48,095 nucleotides of DNA from an uncultured Bacteroidota bacterium (GTDB lineage: Bacteria > Bacteroidota > Rhodothermia > Rhodothermales > Salinibacteraceae). A model generated the notes under the pieces. It ran no database searches. It was not told the DNA's origin and saw only the letters and a program-made list of their open reading frames with translations. This document shows positions 34,585 through 44,450 of this stretch, one piece after another. The DNA lies in NCBI GenBank assembly GCA_913056185.1, contig CAJXLV010000029.1, positions 1 to 48,095 on the forward strand, read 5' to 3'. The position numbers were made by a program, and so were the translations under genes. Each line of letters starts with the position of its first letter. Within the stretch, counting starts at the first letter, position 1.

Positions 34585-34664
34585 TTGACTTCTCCCCCGG
34601 CCAAAGCCGGGAGTCCTACAGGCCCTTCTCAAACTCTACCCAGTACGAAACTCTACTCAATACT
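34585..34664 (-). mobile_element. 80-bp minimal IS200/IS605-like element (relic E)
   Basis: Minus strand: AGTATTGAGTAGAG at the left end (34664-34651), identical over 14 bases to relic A, and a right-end hairpin gactcccggctttggccggg followed by gggagaagtcaa (ends 34585). Only 40-50 bases lie between. There is no room for a scaffold or a protein. A tidy pair of ends this close suggests an internal-deletion derivative that could still be moved by a transposase in trans. Confidence 0.6.
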
Positions 34665-34737
34665 GTAGATGGGGGGCGGATGCGACGGCACGACTTTTTC
34701 CCAAACCAGCCAATGCGCTCCAGCCCCATCCGTCCCA

Positions 34738-34803
34738 TAAAAAACGCCCCGTGGTGCCCGATCCCGATAGCCGCCGGGACCGAGGGGGAGGTCGGCGGGG
34801 CGT
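34738..34803 (-). terminator. Intrinsic terminator after the pyrophosphatase gene
   Basis: Arms acgccccg (34744-34751) and cggggcgt (34796-34803) pair over 8 bp with a long inner region, and the minus strand then has a T-run (34738-34744). It lies 40 bp downstream of the pyrophosphatase stop. Confidence 0.65.
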
Positions 34804-34842
34804 CCGAGACAACAAAGGAGGACGACGCCCCCCACCGCTCTG

Positions 34843-35280
34843 TCACATGCACCTCGGCGCCTTGTCCCACAGCGTCGCCATGGGCTGCCGCATCACCAGC
34901 ACGCCCTCCAGCAATGTCTGGTCGTAGTTGATAAAGCCGTGCGCCGTGTACACCTCCGCAGGTGTGCAGTCGTAGAGCAGCTTCGCCTCGCGGTCGCCCT
35001 TCCGGTAGTCGGTCGTCAAGAGGGCGCCCACGAGGCCGGTCGTTCCGCTCCCCACAAACACATCGAGCGCGTCGCCGTCGCTCCCGAGGGTGTCGTTGAC
35101 GAAGCCGTAGTCGAGCGGATAGAGGATGGACGGATGGGCCGGGTGCGCCGTGGCGCGGGGACGCTCAATCGTGATCCCGTGTTGCGCAATGCACCGTGCC
35201 CACGCCTCCCACTGAAGGTGCGCCTGAACGAGGGGGCGGAGGGCCTGGAGGTCGAGCGGAGGGAGGGAAGACAAAGGCAC
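34843..35280 (-). CDS. Divergent inorganic pyrophosphatase-like protein
   Basis: The core reads ITIERPRATAHPAHPSILYP, LDYGFVNDTL and SDGDALDVFVGSG, the soluble family I pyrophosphatase pattern. The signature D-x-D-[PE]-x-D reads DGDALD, with Ala at the P/E position. It is about 145 aa, shorter than the usual 170. Start uncertain: GTG 35280 gives a compact protein, while ATG 35400 would add 40 residues rich in Arg/Ser/Pro that do not look conserved. It may hydrolyse pyrophosphate or act on another substrate. Confidence 0.65.
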   Translation of the reverse strand: MPLSSLPPLDLQALRPLVQAHLQWEAWARCIAQHGITIERPRATAHPAHPSILYPLDYGFVNDTLGSDGDALDVFVGSGTTGLVGALLTTDYRKGDREAKLLYDCTPAEVYTAHGFINYDQTLLEGVLVMRQPMATLWDKAPRCM

Positions 35281-35642
35281 AACGGGCACAAGGCACGAGG
35301 CAGAAGAGCGGGCAAGGGCACGCGGCACCGACCGCGCGTCGCGTCCGGAAAAATCGATGGGGAAGGGTCTGTTCCCGCCCGCGCCGAGAGAGGTGGGCAC
35401 GCCCAGGCCGCTTCGGTGCGTTCTTCGCGTGGGAGGCCGCCACAGCGATTCCGTCCCCTCATTTCTGAAAAGAAGACAAAGAGGTGTGAAATAGGCCCAA
35501 ATCCCTTCGGTCCAGGCCGGGGCCGCTTTGCCTTTTCCGATCTGACGACTACGTTACAATTGCCAAAAACACACGCCGGGGGACTGCACGCATCAGCGGA
35601 TCGGCGGGACATTTGGCGGGGATGTGACGGCTTTCACTCTCA

Positions 35643-36746
35643 ATGCTGGCGATTCCGATGAAGCTTCCTGGCGCTCCACGTTCGCTGTTCTCTGCGGCCC
35701 GTTTGCGCCTCGGCGCGCTGGTGGCCCTGCCCCTGCTGGCGCTGGTCGGCGGCTTTTGGCTGACCGCCTGCCAGACGTCCGGGGAGGGGGAGTCTGAGGC
35801 CGACGGGCCGTCGACGCGCATTTCCACCTTGTTCAAGCCCCTGCCGGACGAGGTGCCGGAGCTGGGCGACGGGCCGGTGGCGGAGGCACGGGTAGACCTC
35901 GGGCACAAGCTCTACTTTGAGCCCAAGCTCTCCCGCTCCGGCAACGTGTCCTGCAACACCTGTCACGTGGTTGGGGCGGCCGGGGTGGACCACCGCCAGG
36001 TCTCAAAAGGCGTGGGCGACCGGAAGGGCCGGCGCAACAGCCCCACGGTCTACAACGCCGCCTTTTTGGAGTCGCAGTTTTGGGACGGCCGCGCGGCGAC
36101 CCTGGAGGAGCAGGCCAAAGGGCCGCTGCAGGCGCACGTGGAAATGGACATGACGCCCGAGATGGTGGTGGAGCGCCTGCGAACGCTCGGCTACACGTCC
36201 CTCTTCGAGAAGGCCTTCCCCGAGGCCGATACGGCCGTCACCTTCAACCACGTGGCCGACGCCATTGCGGCGTTTGAGCGCACGCTCATCACGCCGGGGG
36301 CGCCCTTCGACCGCTACCTGGAGGGCAACGAAGACGCGCTTACGGCCCAGCAGAAGGCGGGGCTCAAGGTCTTTACCAACAACGGCTGTGCCGGCTGCCA
36401 CCGCGGGCCCATGCTGGGGGGGCAGGGGTACGCCAACTTCTCCCACGCAAAGGGCGACGCGGACACCGGGCGGGAGGAGGTAACCGGCGAGAAGAGCGAC
36501 CGCTACTCGTTCCGCATTGCGTCGCTGCGCAACGTGGCCGAGACGGCGCCCTACTTCCACGACGGATCGGCCCGCACGCTGCGGGAAGCCGTGTCGGTCA
36601 TGGGCAAGGCGCAGTTGGGCCGTACCTTCAACGAGGAGGAGATCGACAAGCTGGTGGCCTTCCTCAACTCGCTCACCGGCGAGTTTCCCAACGTGCCCTA
36701 CCCGCGCCTTCCGCGCCAGCCGCCGCAGCCCACGGAGGGGTCCTGA
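35643..36746 (+). CDS. Di-haem cytochrome c peroxidase-family lipoprotein
   Basis: 367 aa with a lipoprotein-type start (long hydrophobic stretch, LTA|C at C43). Two c-haem sites are CNTCH (104-108) and CAGCH (249-253). The spacing, FWDGRAATLEEQAKGPL and the late AETAPYFHDGSARTLREAV match the CcpA/MauG family, which reduces periplasmic peroxide. It is attached to a membrane by lipid. It converges with aspS. Confidence 0.9.
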   Translation: MLAIPMKLPGAPRSLFSAARLRLGALVALPLLALVGGFWLTACQTSGEGESEADGPSTRISTLFKPLPDEVPELGDGPVAEARVDLGHKLYFEPKLSRSGNVSCNTCHVVGAAGVDHRQVSKGVGDRKGRRNSPTVYNAAFLESQFWDGRAATLEEQAKGPLQAHVEMDMTPEMVVERLRTLGYTSLFEKAFPEADTAVTFNHVADAIAAFERTLITPGAPFDRYLEGNEDALTAQQKAGLKVFTNNGCAGCHRGPMLGGQGYANFSHAKGDADTGREEVTGEKSDRYSFRIASLRNVAETAPYFHDGSARTLREAVSVMGKAQLGRTFNEEEIDKLVAFLNSLTGEFPNVPYPRLPRQPPQPTEGS

Positions 36747-36797
36747 ACGGCGCGCGGATCCGGGCGGGGAGTCGTTTGGGGCGTCTTCAGGGAACAG

Positions 36798-38687
36798 CTA
36801 CGACGCCAGCCGCTTGCGCCGCGCCACGTGGGCGGGGGGCTCCACGTCGGGCGGGAGGTCGAGGCGCAGGGCGAGCGTCTCCAGCTGCTCCGGGTCCACC
36901 CAGTCGGGCGACTGCACCATCGGCTCCTTGCCGCTCTGCGTCTTGGGGAAGGCGATGACATCGCGCAGCGAGTCGGCCCCAGCCAGGAGCATGGTGAGGC
37001 GGTCGAGCCCCAGCGCGATGCCGCCGTGCGGGGGGGCGCCGTAGCGCAGGGCATCGAGCAGGAAGCCGAACCGGTCCTGGGCCTCCTCCTCGTCGATCCC
37101 GAGCACGTCGAACACCTTCATCTGCGTCTCGCGATCGTGGATGCGGATGGAGCCGCCGCCGATCTCGTTGCCGTTGAGGACGAGGTCGTAGGCCCGCGCC
37201 TGCACCTGCGTGGGGTCGTCGTCGAGCGCGTCCACGTCGTCGGGGTGGGGAGCGGTAAAGGGATGGTGCATGGAGACGGCGCGCCCGGCCTCCTCGTCGT
37301 ATTCCATGAGGGGGAAGTCGGTGACCCAGAGGAAGGCGTCCTCGCCCTGGTCGGCGGGCGGGCGCAGGCCAAGCTCCTCCCCCATGTGGAGGCGCAGGGC
37401 GCCGGCTTGTTCGTAGACGGTCGGCGGATCGCCCGCGAGCGTCAGGATGAGGTCGCCCGCCTCGGCGCCCACCTGCTCTGCGGCGGCGCGGCCGTACGCG
37501 TGGGGCAGGGCGTCGCTGCTCAGGTTCTGTTCGAGGCCGGAGCCGTCGCTCGGCAGCTGGAAGTAGATGAGCCCGGCGGCCCCAATCTCGTCGGTCACGT
37601 GGTCCTCCAGCCGGTCCATCGCGGCGCGGCCCCGGTCCCCTTCGCCCGGCACCCGGATTGCCACAATGCGCCCGCCGCCGTCCACAATCGACTCGAAGAC
37701 GCGGAAGCCGCTGCCGGCGAAACAGTCGCCCACGTCGTGCAGCTCCAGGCCGAAGCGGGTGTCCGGCTTGTCGGTGCCGTAGGTGCGCAGCGCCTCGTCG
37801 TAGGTCATGCGGGGGAAGGGCGTCCCCAGGGCGGTGTCCTCCAGGGCCTCCCAGAGGTCCACCATGAGGCCCTCCGTCAGGTCGTACACCTGTTCTTCGG
37901 TGGCGAAGGTCATCTCCACGTCGATCTGCGTGAACTCCGGCTGCCGGTCGGCGCGCAGGTCCTCGTCGCGGAAGCACTTCACGATCTGCACGTAGCGGTC
38001 GAGCCCGCCCACCATCAGGAGCTGCTTGTAGGTCTGGGGCGACTGTGGCAGCGCATAGAAACGGCCGGGGTGCAGGCGACTCGGCACCAGAAAGTCGCGC
38101 GCTCCCTCCGGCGTCGACTTCATGAGGACCGGTGTTTCGACTTCTAAGAAGTCATTCTCATCGAAGTAGCGGTGGGTGGTCTGGTAGAGGCGGTGGCGGA
38201 GCTGGATGTTTTTCTGCAGGGCCGGGCGCCGGAGATCCAGGTACCGGTGCTTGAGGCGCAGGTCTTCGTTGGTGTCCATCTGCCGCTCCTCGTGGGCACT
38301 TACCACAAAGGGCGGCGTCTCGGACGTATTGAGCACCGCCAGGTCGTCGGCACTCACCTCGATGGTGCCCGTGGGGAGGTCCGGGTTGACGGCCTCCTCC
38401 CCGCGGGGACGCACCGTGCCCCGTACACTGATCACATCTTCGCGGCGCAGCTGCCCGGCCACCTCGTACGCCTCCTGATTGTCCTGGGGCGAGAAGACGA
38501 CCTGCGTGAGGCCGTATCGGTCCCGCAGGTCCACAAACACGAGCCCACCGTGGTCGCGCCGGGTATCCACCCATCCCTTGAGCACAACAGCATCGCCGTC
38601 ATTGTTGGCCCGAAGCGCGCCACAGGTGTGCGTGCGGGGGGGATGAGGGTCCTCCGAAGCAAGATCGGCGCGGGATGCAGAGTCCAT
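36798..38687 (-). CDS. aspS: Aspartate--tRNA ligase
   Basis: 629 aa. N-terminal OB-fold (VVLKGWVDTRRDHGGLVFVD), class II motif 2 (CFRDEDLRADRQPEFTQIDV), a bacterial GAD insertion (about residues 290-420) and motif 3 (GIALGLDRLTMLLAGADSLR). PQSPQTYKQLLMV is also typical. It is the bacterial-type enzyme. It charges tRNA-Asp; whether it also charges tRNA-Asn cannot be told here. Start ATG 38687. It is divergent from the POT transporter. Confidence 0.96.
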   Translation of the reverse strand: MDSASRADLASEDPHPPRTHTCGALRANNDGDAVVLKGWVDTRRDHGGLVFVDLRDRYGLTQVVFSPQDNQEAYEVAGQLRREDVISVRGTVRPRGEEAVNPDLPTGTIEVSADDLAVLNTSETPPFVVSAHEERQMDTNEDLRLKHRYLDLRRPALQKNIQLRHRLYQTTHRYFDENDFLEVETPVLMKSTPEGARDFLVPSRLHPGRFYALPQSPQTYKQLLMVGGLDRYVQIVKCFRDEDLRADRQPEFTQIDVEMTFATEEQVYDLTEGLMVDLWEALEDTALGTPFPRMTYDEALRTYGTDKPDTRFGLELHDVGDCFAGSGFRVFESIVDGGGRIVAIRVPGEGDRGRAAMDRLEDHVTDEIGAAGLIYFQLPSDGSGLEQNLSSDALPHAYGRAAAEQVGAEAGDLILTLAGDPPTVYEQAGALRLHMGEELGLRPPADQGEDAFLWVTDFPLMEYDEEAGRAVSMHHPFTAPHPDDVDALDDDPTQVQARAYDLVLNGNEIGGGSIRIHDRETQMKVFDVLGIDEEEAQDRFGFLLDALRYGAPPHGGIALGLDRLTMLLAGADSLRDVIAFPKTQSGKEPMVQSPDWVDPEQLETLALRLDLPPDVEPPAHVARRKRLAS

Positions 38688-38809
38688 GGGGATGGGAGAG
38701 CGAAGAAAAGAGCAACGAGAACGGTGAGCTCAGCAATGATTTGCAATCTACCGACCCGAACGACAGAATCAACCCCCGGTTCGTCCTCACCGTGAATTTA
38801 GACACAGAA

Positions 38810-38839
38810 TTAGACAGAGCGCAGGGCGTCCGCTATATT
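38810..38839 (+). promoter_or_regulatory. Candidate promoter for the POT transporter
   Basis: TTAGAC (38810-38815) and TATATT (38834-38839) are 18 bp apart, about 85 bp before the ATG at 38924, in an AT-rich part of the spacer. Bacteroidota often use a different consensus, so this is only a candidate. Confidence 0.35.
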
Positions 38840-38923
38840 CACAGCGTTCACGAAAATTGTGCACAGCCGATTCGGCCCTGTGCACGCTGCGCTGCGTTTC
38901 TTTCATCGACCCTTCAGTCCCCG

Positions 38924-40831
38924 ATGGCTACCAGTGACTCGTCGCGTGCGTCTACGAAAAACGGGGGAGGGGCGGCCGAGGCCACGGCCACGGCCGTTCC
39001 GGAGGCGCAGGACTTCTTTGGGCACCCTCGCGGCCTCGCCACGCTTTTTTTTACGGAGCTGTGGGAGCGGTTTAGCTACTACGGGCTGCGGGCGCTGCTG
39101 GTGCTGTTCATGACGGCGCCCGCCGGTGCCGCGGCGACGAACCCGGGCCTCGGCTTCGGCACGGAGAAGGCCACGGCCATCTACGGGCTTTACACCGCGT
39201 TCGTGTACCTGCTGGCCCTGCCCGGCGGCTGGGTGGCGGACAACATCTGGGGGCAGCGGCGCTCGGTCTTCGTCGGCGGCGTGATCATTTCGGCGGGTCA
39301 CTTCAGCCTCGCCATGCCGGCGCTGGGGCTGCCCGAGGAGGCCTTCTTCTACCTCGGGCTTTTCCTGATCGTGGTGGGCACCGGGCTCCTAAAGCCCAAC
39401 ATCAGCACCATGGTGGGCGACCTGTATCCGGAGGGCGGGGCCCGGCGCGATGCGGGGTTCTCGGTGTTTTACATGGGGATCAACTTCGGCGCGATTCTCG
39501 GGCCTACGCTCTGCGGCTGGCTGGGGGAAGGCTACAGCTGGCACTGGGGCTTCTCGCTGGCCGGCTTCGGGATGCTCGCGGGACTCATCTCGTACAAGCT
39601 CGGCGCGCCGAACCTCGGGCAGGCCGGCCTGCTCGACGCCGACGATGAGGCGGCGGTGCAGCGGAAGAGCCGCAACTTCTACCTCCTGACGGCGCTCGTG
39701 GCGGCCCTCGTCGTCACGTTCGGGTTTTTGGCCACGTCGGGCGTCATCGACGTGACGCTCACGCAGGTGGCGGAGGCGCTGGGGGTGGGCATCATCCTCG
39801 TGACGCTCCTCTTCTTCGCGTACCTCACGCTCAGCTGGAGCGGGGTGGGCATCATGGCGGCCTTCTTCGGGGTGGCGAGCGTCGTCGCGAATCAGTTCGT
39901 CGGGGGGGCCGCGCTGGCGTCGCAGATCGGTGTTGGGGCGACGGTGGTCTTCTTTATTCTGGTGAGCGTCGGGCGGCTGGCCGCGCCGCAGTACGAGGTG
40001 TCGCTGAAGAAGAAGCGGCTGCTGGTCATCTTCTGGCTGTTCCTCCTGTCCGCGCTCTTCTGGTCGGGCTTCGAGCAGGCGGGCTCCTCGCTCAACCTCT
40101 TTGCCCGCGACCTTACGGCGCGTGGCTTCGGGCCGTTTGCCTTCTCCCCGTCCACGGGCCTAATCGGGGTGCTCATCGTGGTGGGGCTGCCCGCTGCGTA
40201 CATCGGCCTGCGCATGTTTCGGCGCGAGGACCTGTGGTGGGTGGGGCAGGCGGGCGTGAGCCTGCTCGGCGCTCTCGTGGTGGGCTTCCTGGGCTACCTT
40301 GCCTACCAGATGGCGGGCGGCTGGACCATGCCGGCCAGCATGCTGCAAAACATCAACCCGACGTTCATCGTCGTGCTCGCGCCCGTGTTCGGCTCGCTCT
40401 GGACCTGGCTGGCCAACCGCGACGCCAACCCGTCGATTCCCGTCAAGTTTGGCCTCGGCCTCTTTGGCCTGGCTGCAGGCTTTTTCGTAATCTCGTGGGG
40501 CGCCGCCCAGGCCACGGCGGAGAATCCCGTGGGGGCCCACTGGCTCGTGGTGACGTACTTCCTGCACACCTGCGGCGAACTGGCGCTCTCGCCCGTCGGC
40601 CTCTCGTCGATGACCAAGCTGGCGCCCGAGAACCGCGTGGGGCAAATGATGGGGGTCTGGTTCGTTTCCACGGCCCTCGGCAACCTCTTCGCGGGGCTCA
40701 TCGCCGGGCAGCTGGAGGCGCTCGATCCCTCGGGCCTCTTTACCACGGTGGCGCTCATTGTGGGCGGGGGCGGCGTGGTGGCCCTGCTCGCGGCCCCGCC
40801 GGTGAAGCGGCTGATGGGCGACGTGGAGTAG
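38924..40831 (+). CDS. POT-family peptide MFS transporter
   Basis: 635 aa from the ATG at 38924. After a polar start the first helix is [20 protein letters not shown], the POT signature with the ExxERFxYYG motif. [11 protein letters not shown] and [13 protein letters not shown] follow, and [16 protein letters not shown] marks the second half. About 14 membrane helices. It imports di/tripeptides with protons (or ions). Upstream frames before 38924 are not needed. A terminator follows at 40867. Confidence 0.92.
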   Translation: MATSDSSRASTKNGGGAAEATATAVPEAQDFFGHPRGLATLFFTELWERFSYYGLRALLVLFMTAPAGAAATNPGLGFGTEKATAIYGLYTAFVYLLALPGGWVADNIWGQRRSVFVGGVIISAGHFSLAMPALGLPEEAFFYLGLFLIVVGTGLLKPNISTMVGDLYPEGGARRDAGFSVFYMGINFGAILGPTLCGWLGEGYSWHWGFSLAGFGMLAGLISYKLGAPNLGQAGLLDADDEAAVQRKSRNFYLLTALVAALVVTFGFLATSGVIDVTLTQVAEALGVGIILVTLLFFAYLTLSWSGVGIMAAFFGVASVVANQFVGGAALASQIGVGATVVFFILVSVGRLAAPQYEVSLKKKRLLVIFWLFLLSALFWSGFEQAGSSLNLFARDLTARGFGPFAFSPSTGLIGVLIVVGLPAAYIGLRMFRREDLWWVGQAGVSLLGALVVGFLGYLAYQMAGGWTMPASMLQNINPTFIVVLAPVFGSLWTWLANRDANPSIPVKFGLGLFGLAAGFFVISWGAAQATAENPVGAHWLVVTYFLHTCGELALSPVGLSSMTKLAPENRVGQMMGVWFVSTALGNLFAGLIAGQLEALDPSGLFTTVALIVGGGGVVALLAAPPVKRLMGDVE

Positions 40832-40866
40832 GACGCACCCTGCATATGCCCCCGGACGGCGCATCA

Positions 40867-40900
40867 CGGCGGGCGCCGAGGACCGACCGCCGGCTTTTTT
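40867..40900 (+). terminator. Intrinsic terminator after the POT gene
   Basis: Stem cggcgg/ccgccg with a 14-base loop and a T-run (40895-40900), 36 bp past the stop. It lies just before the dUTPase start. Confidence 0.65.
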
Positions 40901-40922
40901 GACCCGATTGCTGCACGCTTCC

Positions 40923-41375
40923 ATGACTGACGTTTCCATCACGCGCCTGCCCCACGCGGAGGGGCTCGCCCTCCCCGCCTACGAAACCCCTGCCAGTGCG
41001 GGGATGGACCTGCGGGCGGCGGTGCCGGCCGACGACCCGGTGACGCTCGCTCCGGGCGCGTGGGCCCTTGTGGACACGGGCCTCAAAATTGCGCTGCCCC
41101 AGGGCCACGAAGGCCAGGTGCGGCCCCGCAGCGGACTGGCCTACCGCCACGGCGTTACGGTGCTCAACAGCCCCGGCACCATCGACGCGGACTACCGGGG
41201 CGAGGTGAAGGTGCTCCTCGTAAATCACGGCGACGCGCCGTTTGCGGTGGAGCGCGGCCTCCGCATCGCGCAGCTGGTGGTGGCCCGCCACGCTCGCATT
41301 CAGTGGGCCCCCACCGATGCACTCAACGAAACGATGCGAGGCGAAGGAGGGTTTGGATCTACAGGTGCTGCGTAG
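40923..41375 (+). CDS. dut: dUTP diphosphatase (dUTPase)
   Basis: 150 aa from ATG 40923. All five trimeric dUTPase motifs are present: [43 protein letters not shown] and GEGGFGSTG. It makes dUMP + PPi from dUTP, keeping uracil out of DNA and supplying dUMP. Length is typical. Confidence 0.95.
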   Translation: MTDVSITRLPHAEGLALPAYETPASAGMDLRAAVPADDPVTLAPGAWALVDTGLKIALPQGHEGQVRPRSGLAYRHGVTVLNSPGTIDADYRGEVKVLLVNHGDAPFAVERGLRIAQLVVARHARIQWAPTDALNETMRGEGGFGSTGAA

Positions 41376-41643
41376 CGCGCTGAGGCGCGTGCAGGGCCGT
41401 CCGTGGAGGTTTGCCAAGATTGTAGCAGAACTACTGACGAATTGGGGCGCTGGGAACGGAGAAGACGCAACCCCTGGTGCGGAGGGATGTACGCTACGAA
41501 AGAAGCAGCGGCACGTCGCGCCTCGTCCCTTTCTCCGGAATGCCGCAGGGGCTGAGCGCCTCGCTCCCGCGTCTGACTCTTGACGCCCGCACGACACGCC
41601 TCGCGTCAATTCATCTCTCCTGTTTATAACGACCGCTTGTTAC

Positions 41644-42921
41644 ATGGACCACAAAGAAGGACATTACAAAGTTCGCGACCTGAGCATGGCCGATGAGGGC
41701 CGGAAGCGCATTGAATGGGCGGAGAGCCGCATGCCCGTGCTTATGCAACTCCGCGACGAGTTTTCCGACGAGAAGCCGCTGGAGGGCTACAAAATTGCCG
41801 GGTGCCTGCACGTCACCAAGGAAACGGCCGTCCTTGTGGAGACGCTGCAGGCCTGCGGCGCCGAGGTCGCCTGGAGCGGCTGCAACCCGCTGTCGACCCA
41901 GGACGACATTGCCGCCGCCCTTGCCAACAACGGCGTCGAGATCTACGCCTGGCACGGGCTCGACACCGAAGACTTTTACTGGTGCATCGAGCGCACCATC
42001 GACACCCCGCCGCACCTGACGCTCGACGACGGGGCCGACCTTATCTTCACTGTGCACTCCGATCATCCGGAGATGGCCGACCACATCATCGGCGGCTCTG
42101 AGGAAACCACGACCGGCGTTCACCGCCTGCGTGCGATGGACAACGACGGCGAGCTGCAGTACCCGGTCTACGCCGTCAACGACGCCGAGACAAAGTGGGA
42201 CTTCGACAACGTCTACGGCACGGGCCAGAGCACAATCGACGGCATCCTGCGCGCCACCAGCACGATGATCGCCGGCAAGAACTTCGTGATCGCCGGCTAC
42301 GGCCATTGCGGCCGCGGCGTCGCTACCCGCGCGAAAGGCATGGGCGCCAACACGATCGTGACCGAGGTGAAGCCTGCGAAGGCGCTGAAGGCCACGCTCG
42401 ACGGCCACCAGGTCATGAGCATGGACGAGGCCGCCGCAAAGGGCGACATTTTCGTGACGGCCACCGGCATGAAGGACGTCATCCGCGGTCGTCACTTCCT
42501 GAAAATGAAGGACGGGGCCATCGTGTCCAACACCGGCCACTACGACGTGGAGCTCAACCTGGAAGAGCTTGCTGAGCTGTCGACCGATGCCCGCGAGGTG
42601 CGCACCAACAACCGCGAATACACCATGGAAACCGGCAAGCGCGTCTACGTGCTTGGCGACGGTCGCCTGGTGAACCTGGCCGCGGCGGAGGGCCATCCGA
42701 GCGAGGTGATGGACATGAGCTTCGCCAACCAGTTCCGCGCTCACCTCGAGCTCGTTCGGCGCCACGAGTCGGACGCCATGCTGGAGGACAAGGTGTACGA
42801 CATCCCGCAGGAAATGGACGACGAGATCGCCCGCGTGAAGCTGCAGACGATGGGCATCGAGATCGACGGCCTCTCCGAGGACCAGGAGCACTACGCCACG
42901 GACTACTCGGCGGGAACGTAA
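41644..42921 (+). CDS. ahcY: S-adenosylhomocysteine hydrolase
   Basis: 425 aa. AGCLHVTKETAVLVETLQAC and WSGCNPLSTQDDIAAAL are at the start, HSDHPEM and EETTTGVHRL follow, and the NAD site is VIAGYGHCGRGVATRAKGMG. The C-terminus YATDYSAGT replaces the usual DHYRY-type end, as in archaeal-like short forms. It splits SAH into adenosine and homocysteine. The 268-bp leader has no SAH riboswitch that I could recognise. A strong terminator follows. Confidence 0.95.
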   Translation: MDHKEGHYKVRDLSMADEGRKRIEWAESRMPVLMQLRDEFSDEKPLEGYKIAGCLHVTKETAVLVETLQACGAEVAWSGCNPLSTQDDIAAALANNGVEIYAWHGLDTEDFYWCIERTIDTPPHLTLDDGADLIFTVHSDHPEMADHIIGGSEETTTGVHRLRAMDNDGELQYPVYAVNDAETKWDFDNVYGTGQSTIDGILRATSTMIAGKNFVIAGYGHCGRGVATRAKGMGANTIVTEVKPAKALKATLDGHQVMSMDEAAAKGDIFVTATGMKDVIRGRHFLKMKDGAIVSNTGHYDVELNLEELAELSTDAREVRTNNREYTMETGKRVYVLGDGRLVNLAAAEGHPSEVMDMSFANQFRAHLELVRRHESDAMLEDKVYDIPQEMDDEIARVKLQTMGIEIDGLSEDQEHYATDYSAGT

Positions 42922-42993
42922 GATGTCCCTGAATCGCTGAGAGAGGGCGAGGCTGGAGCGCCCGGTGCGCCTCTGCCTCCGAGCCCCGATTCG

Positions 42994-43041
42994 AAACGCC
43001 GCTCTGTCCCGCATGTGCTCGGGCCGGAGCGGCGTTTTTTT
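42994..43041 (+). terminator. Intrinsic terminator after ahcY
   Basis: Arms aaacgccgct and agcggcgttt pair over 10 bp and are followed by a T-run. The loop holds an extra short stem (cccg/cggg). It is a strong terminator 73 bp past the stop codon. Confidence 0.88.
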
Positions 43042-43197
43042 GTGGCTTTGCGCTGTGGGCCGCTGCGTGAACGGCACCGCGAGACAAGAGTATGAGGGCA
43101 CCGAACTGCTCTCGCCTCGCTTCTCTGGAGCCCGACGGTGGGCGATGCCCCGAGGGGCGTAGCACAAACGCACTGTGGATATCCTTCTACACCTGCC

Positions 43198-43572
43198 ATG
43201 TCGTATTCTACACGGGTTCGTTGGATGGCTCTCGCAGCGGGAGGCGGCGCGATGGGCGGGATCGCGGAGGGGGTGATTGTGGGGCTGTCCGATGGGGCTT
43301 TGCTTGCCTCCATCGGGTGGTACACGGCGCTTCGAGCACTCAGTTTGTCGCTGGGGGCGGCGGCGGCGTACGGGCATTCGCACTGGGCCCTGCGTGGACT
43401 GTGGGGCGGCGCGGCCTACGGCCTCTCGTTTGGGGCGTGTTCGGTGGTGCTCCGCGGGCTTCCTCCCGAATGGAGCTCTATGCTGCTGGGAGAAACGATC
43501 GGGGGGCTGGTAGGCGGGATGATTTTGGCCTACCTCTGGCGCCCCTCCTCGGAAACTGCAGCGTCGGAGTGA
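43198..43572 (+). CDS. Small membrane protein of unknown function
   Basis: 124 aa from the ATG at 43198 (MSYSTRVRWMALAAGGGAMG). Four hydrophobic segments rich in Gly/Ala (GVIVGLSDGALLA; LSLSLGAAAAYGHSHWALR; GGAAYGLSFGACSVVL; GETIGGLVGGMILAYLW). I recognise no family. An in-frame ATG at 43138 is less likely because it adds a poorly conserved-looking arm. Confidence 0.6.
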   Translation: MSYSTRVRWMALAAGGGAMGGIAEGVIVGLSDGALLASIGWYTALRALSLSLGAAAAYGHSHWALRGLWGGAAYGLSFGACSVVLRGLPPEWSSMLLGETIGGLVGGMILAYLWRPSSETAASE

Positions 43573-43659
43573 CGGGGGGCACGGAGTCCCGCTCCGTCCG
43601 CCGGCCCTCATGACGGCTCTTTCATCGCGTACGATACTCACTGCACACTACAACCGCGC

Positions 43660-44382
43660 ATGACTGACCTCCGCTACCTTCCCGATAACGACGACGTGAC
43701 GACCTTCACCGCCATCGTCGCCGCCGCCACTGACGAGTACCTCGTGCTCGACGGCACGTACTTCTATCCGGAAGGTGGGGGCCAGCCGGCCGACCACGGG
43801 CGCCTGGTGTGGGAGGAAGGCGCGGCTTCCGTGGAAGACGTGCAAAAAGAGCACGGCGATGTGCGCCACTACATCGGGGGGCGAGACGGGGACCTTCCGG
43901 ACGAGGGGGCCAGGATCGAAGGACGCATCGATGCGGACCGCCGAGCCGTTCTGAAGCGCATGCACACCGCTCAGCACGTCCTGTCGAAAATCGTGCTGGA
44001 CCGCTTCGACGCGCAGACGGCCGGCAATCAGATCCACACGGACCGCTCGCGCATCGACTTTAAGCCCGCGGACTTTTCCGAGGACGAGGTCGCGTTTCTC
44101 GAACGGCGCACGAATACGATCATTGAGCAGGATTTGCCGGTGGAGAAAACACAGATGCCCCGGGCGCAGGCCGAGGCACAGACGCCGGACGGGCGCGGCC
44201 TGCTCGACCTCATTCCCGACCACGTAGACCCCCTTCGGATGGTTAAGATCGGCGACCTCGACCTGTGTCCCTGCGGCGGCACGCACGTGGATCGGCTGCG
44301 AGAGGTCGGGGGCATCCGCATCACGAACCGCACCTCGAAGGGCGCAAATGTCAACCGCATCGAGTTCGAGTTGGTCGACTAA
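43660..44382 (+). CDS. Alanyl-tRNA editing protein, AlaX-like
   Basis: 240 aa. The zinc site is HTAQH (H102, H106) plus CPCGGTH (C205, H209), as in the AlaRS editing domain. DGTYFYPEGGGQPADHG near the start is the glycine-rich motif of AlaX-L proteins. It deacylates Ser- or Gly-tRNA-Ala. Standalone AlaX is common in Archaea and patchy in Bacteria. The pantoate kinase gene follows by 68 bp. Confidence 0.9.
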   Translation: MTDLRYLPDNDDVTTFTAIVAAATDEYLVLDGTYFYPEGGGQPADHGRLVWEEGAASVEDVQKEHGDVRHYIGGRDGDLPDEGARIEGRIDADRRAVLKRMHTAQHVLSKIVLDRFDAQTAGNQIHTDRSRIDFKPADFSEDEVAFLERRTNTIIEQDLPVEKTQMPRAQAEAQTPDGRGLLDLIPDHVDPLRMVKIGDLDLCPCGGTHVDRLREVGGIRITNRTSKGANVNRIEFELVD

Positions 44383-44450
44383 GCCTTCGTCTCCGGCCGC
44401 CGCGTGCACGTCTCCGCTCGTACGTCTCTCCTCTGCGCTCCGTCGTCTGC

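Noticed and set aside
34437..34931. Plus-strand frame across relic E and the terminator
   Set aside because: It runs through IS ends and antisense to the pyrophosphatase end; no protein character.
41376..41643. Possible SAH or SAM riboswitch before ahcY
   Set aside because: The conserved core strings of SAH and SAM riboswitches are not present in the leader.
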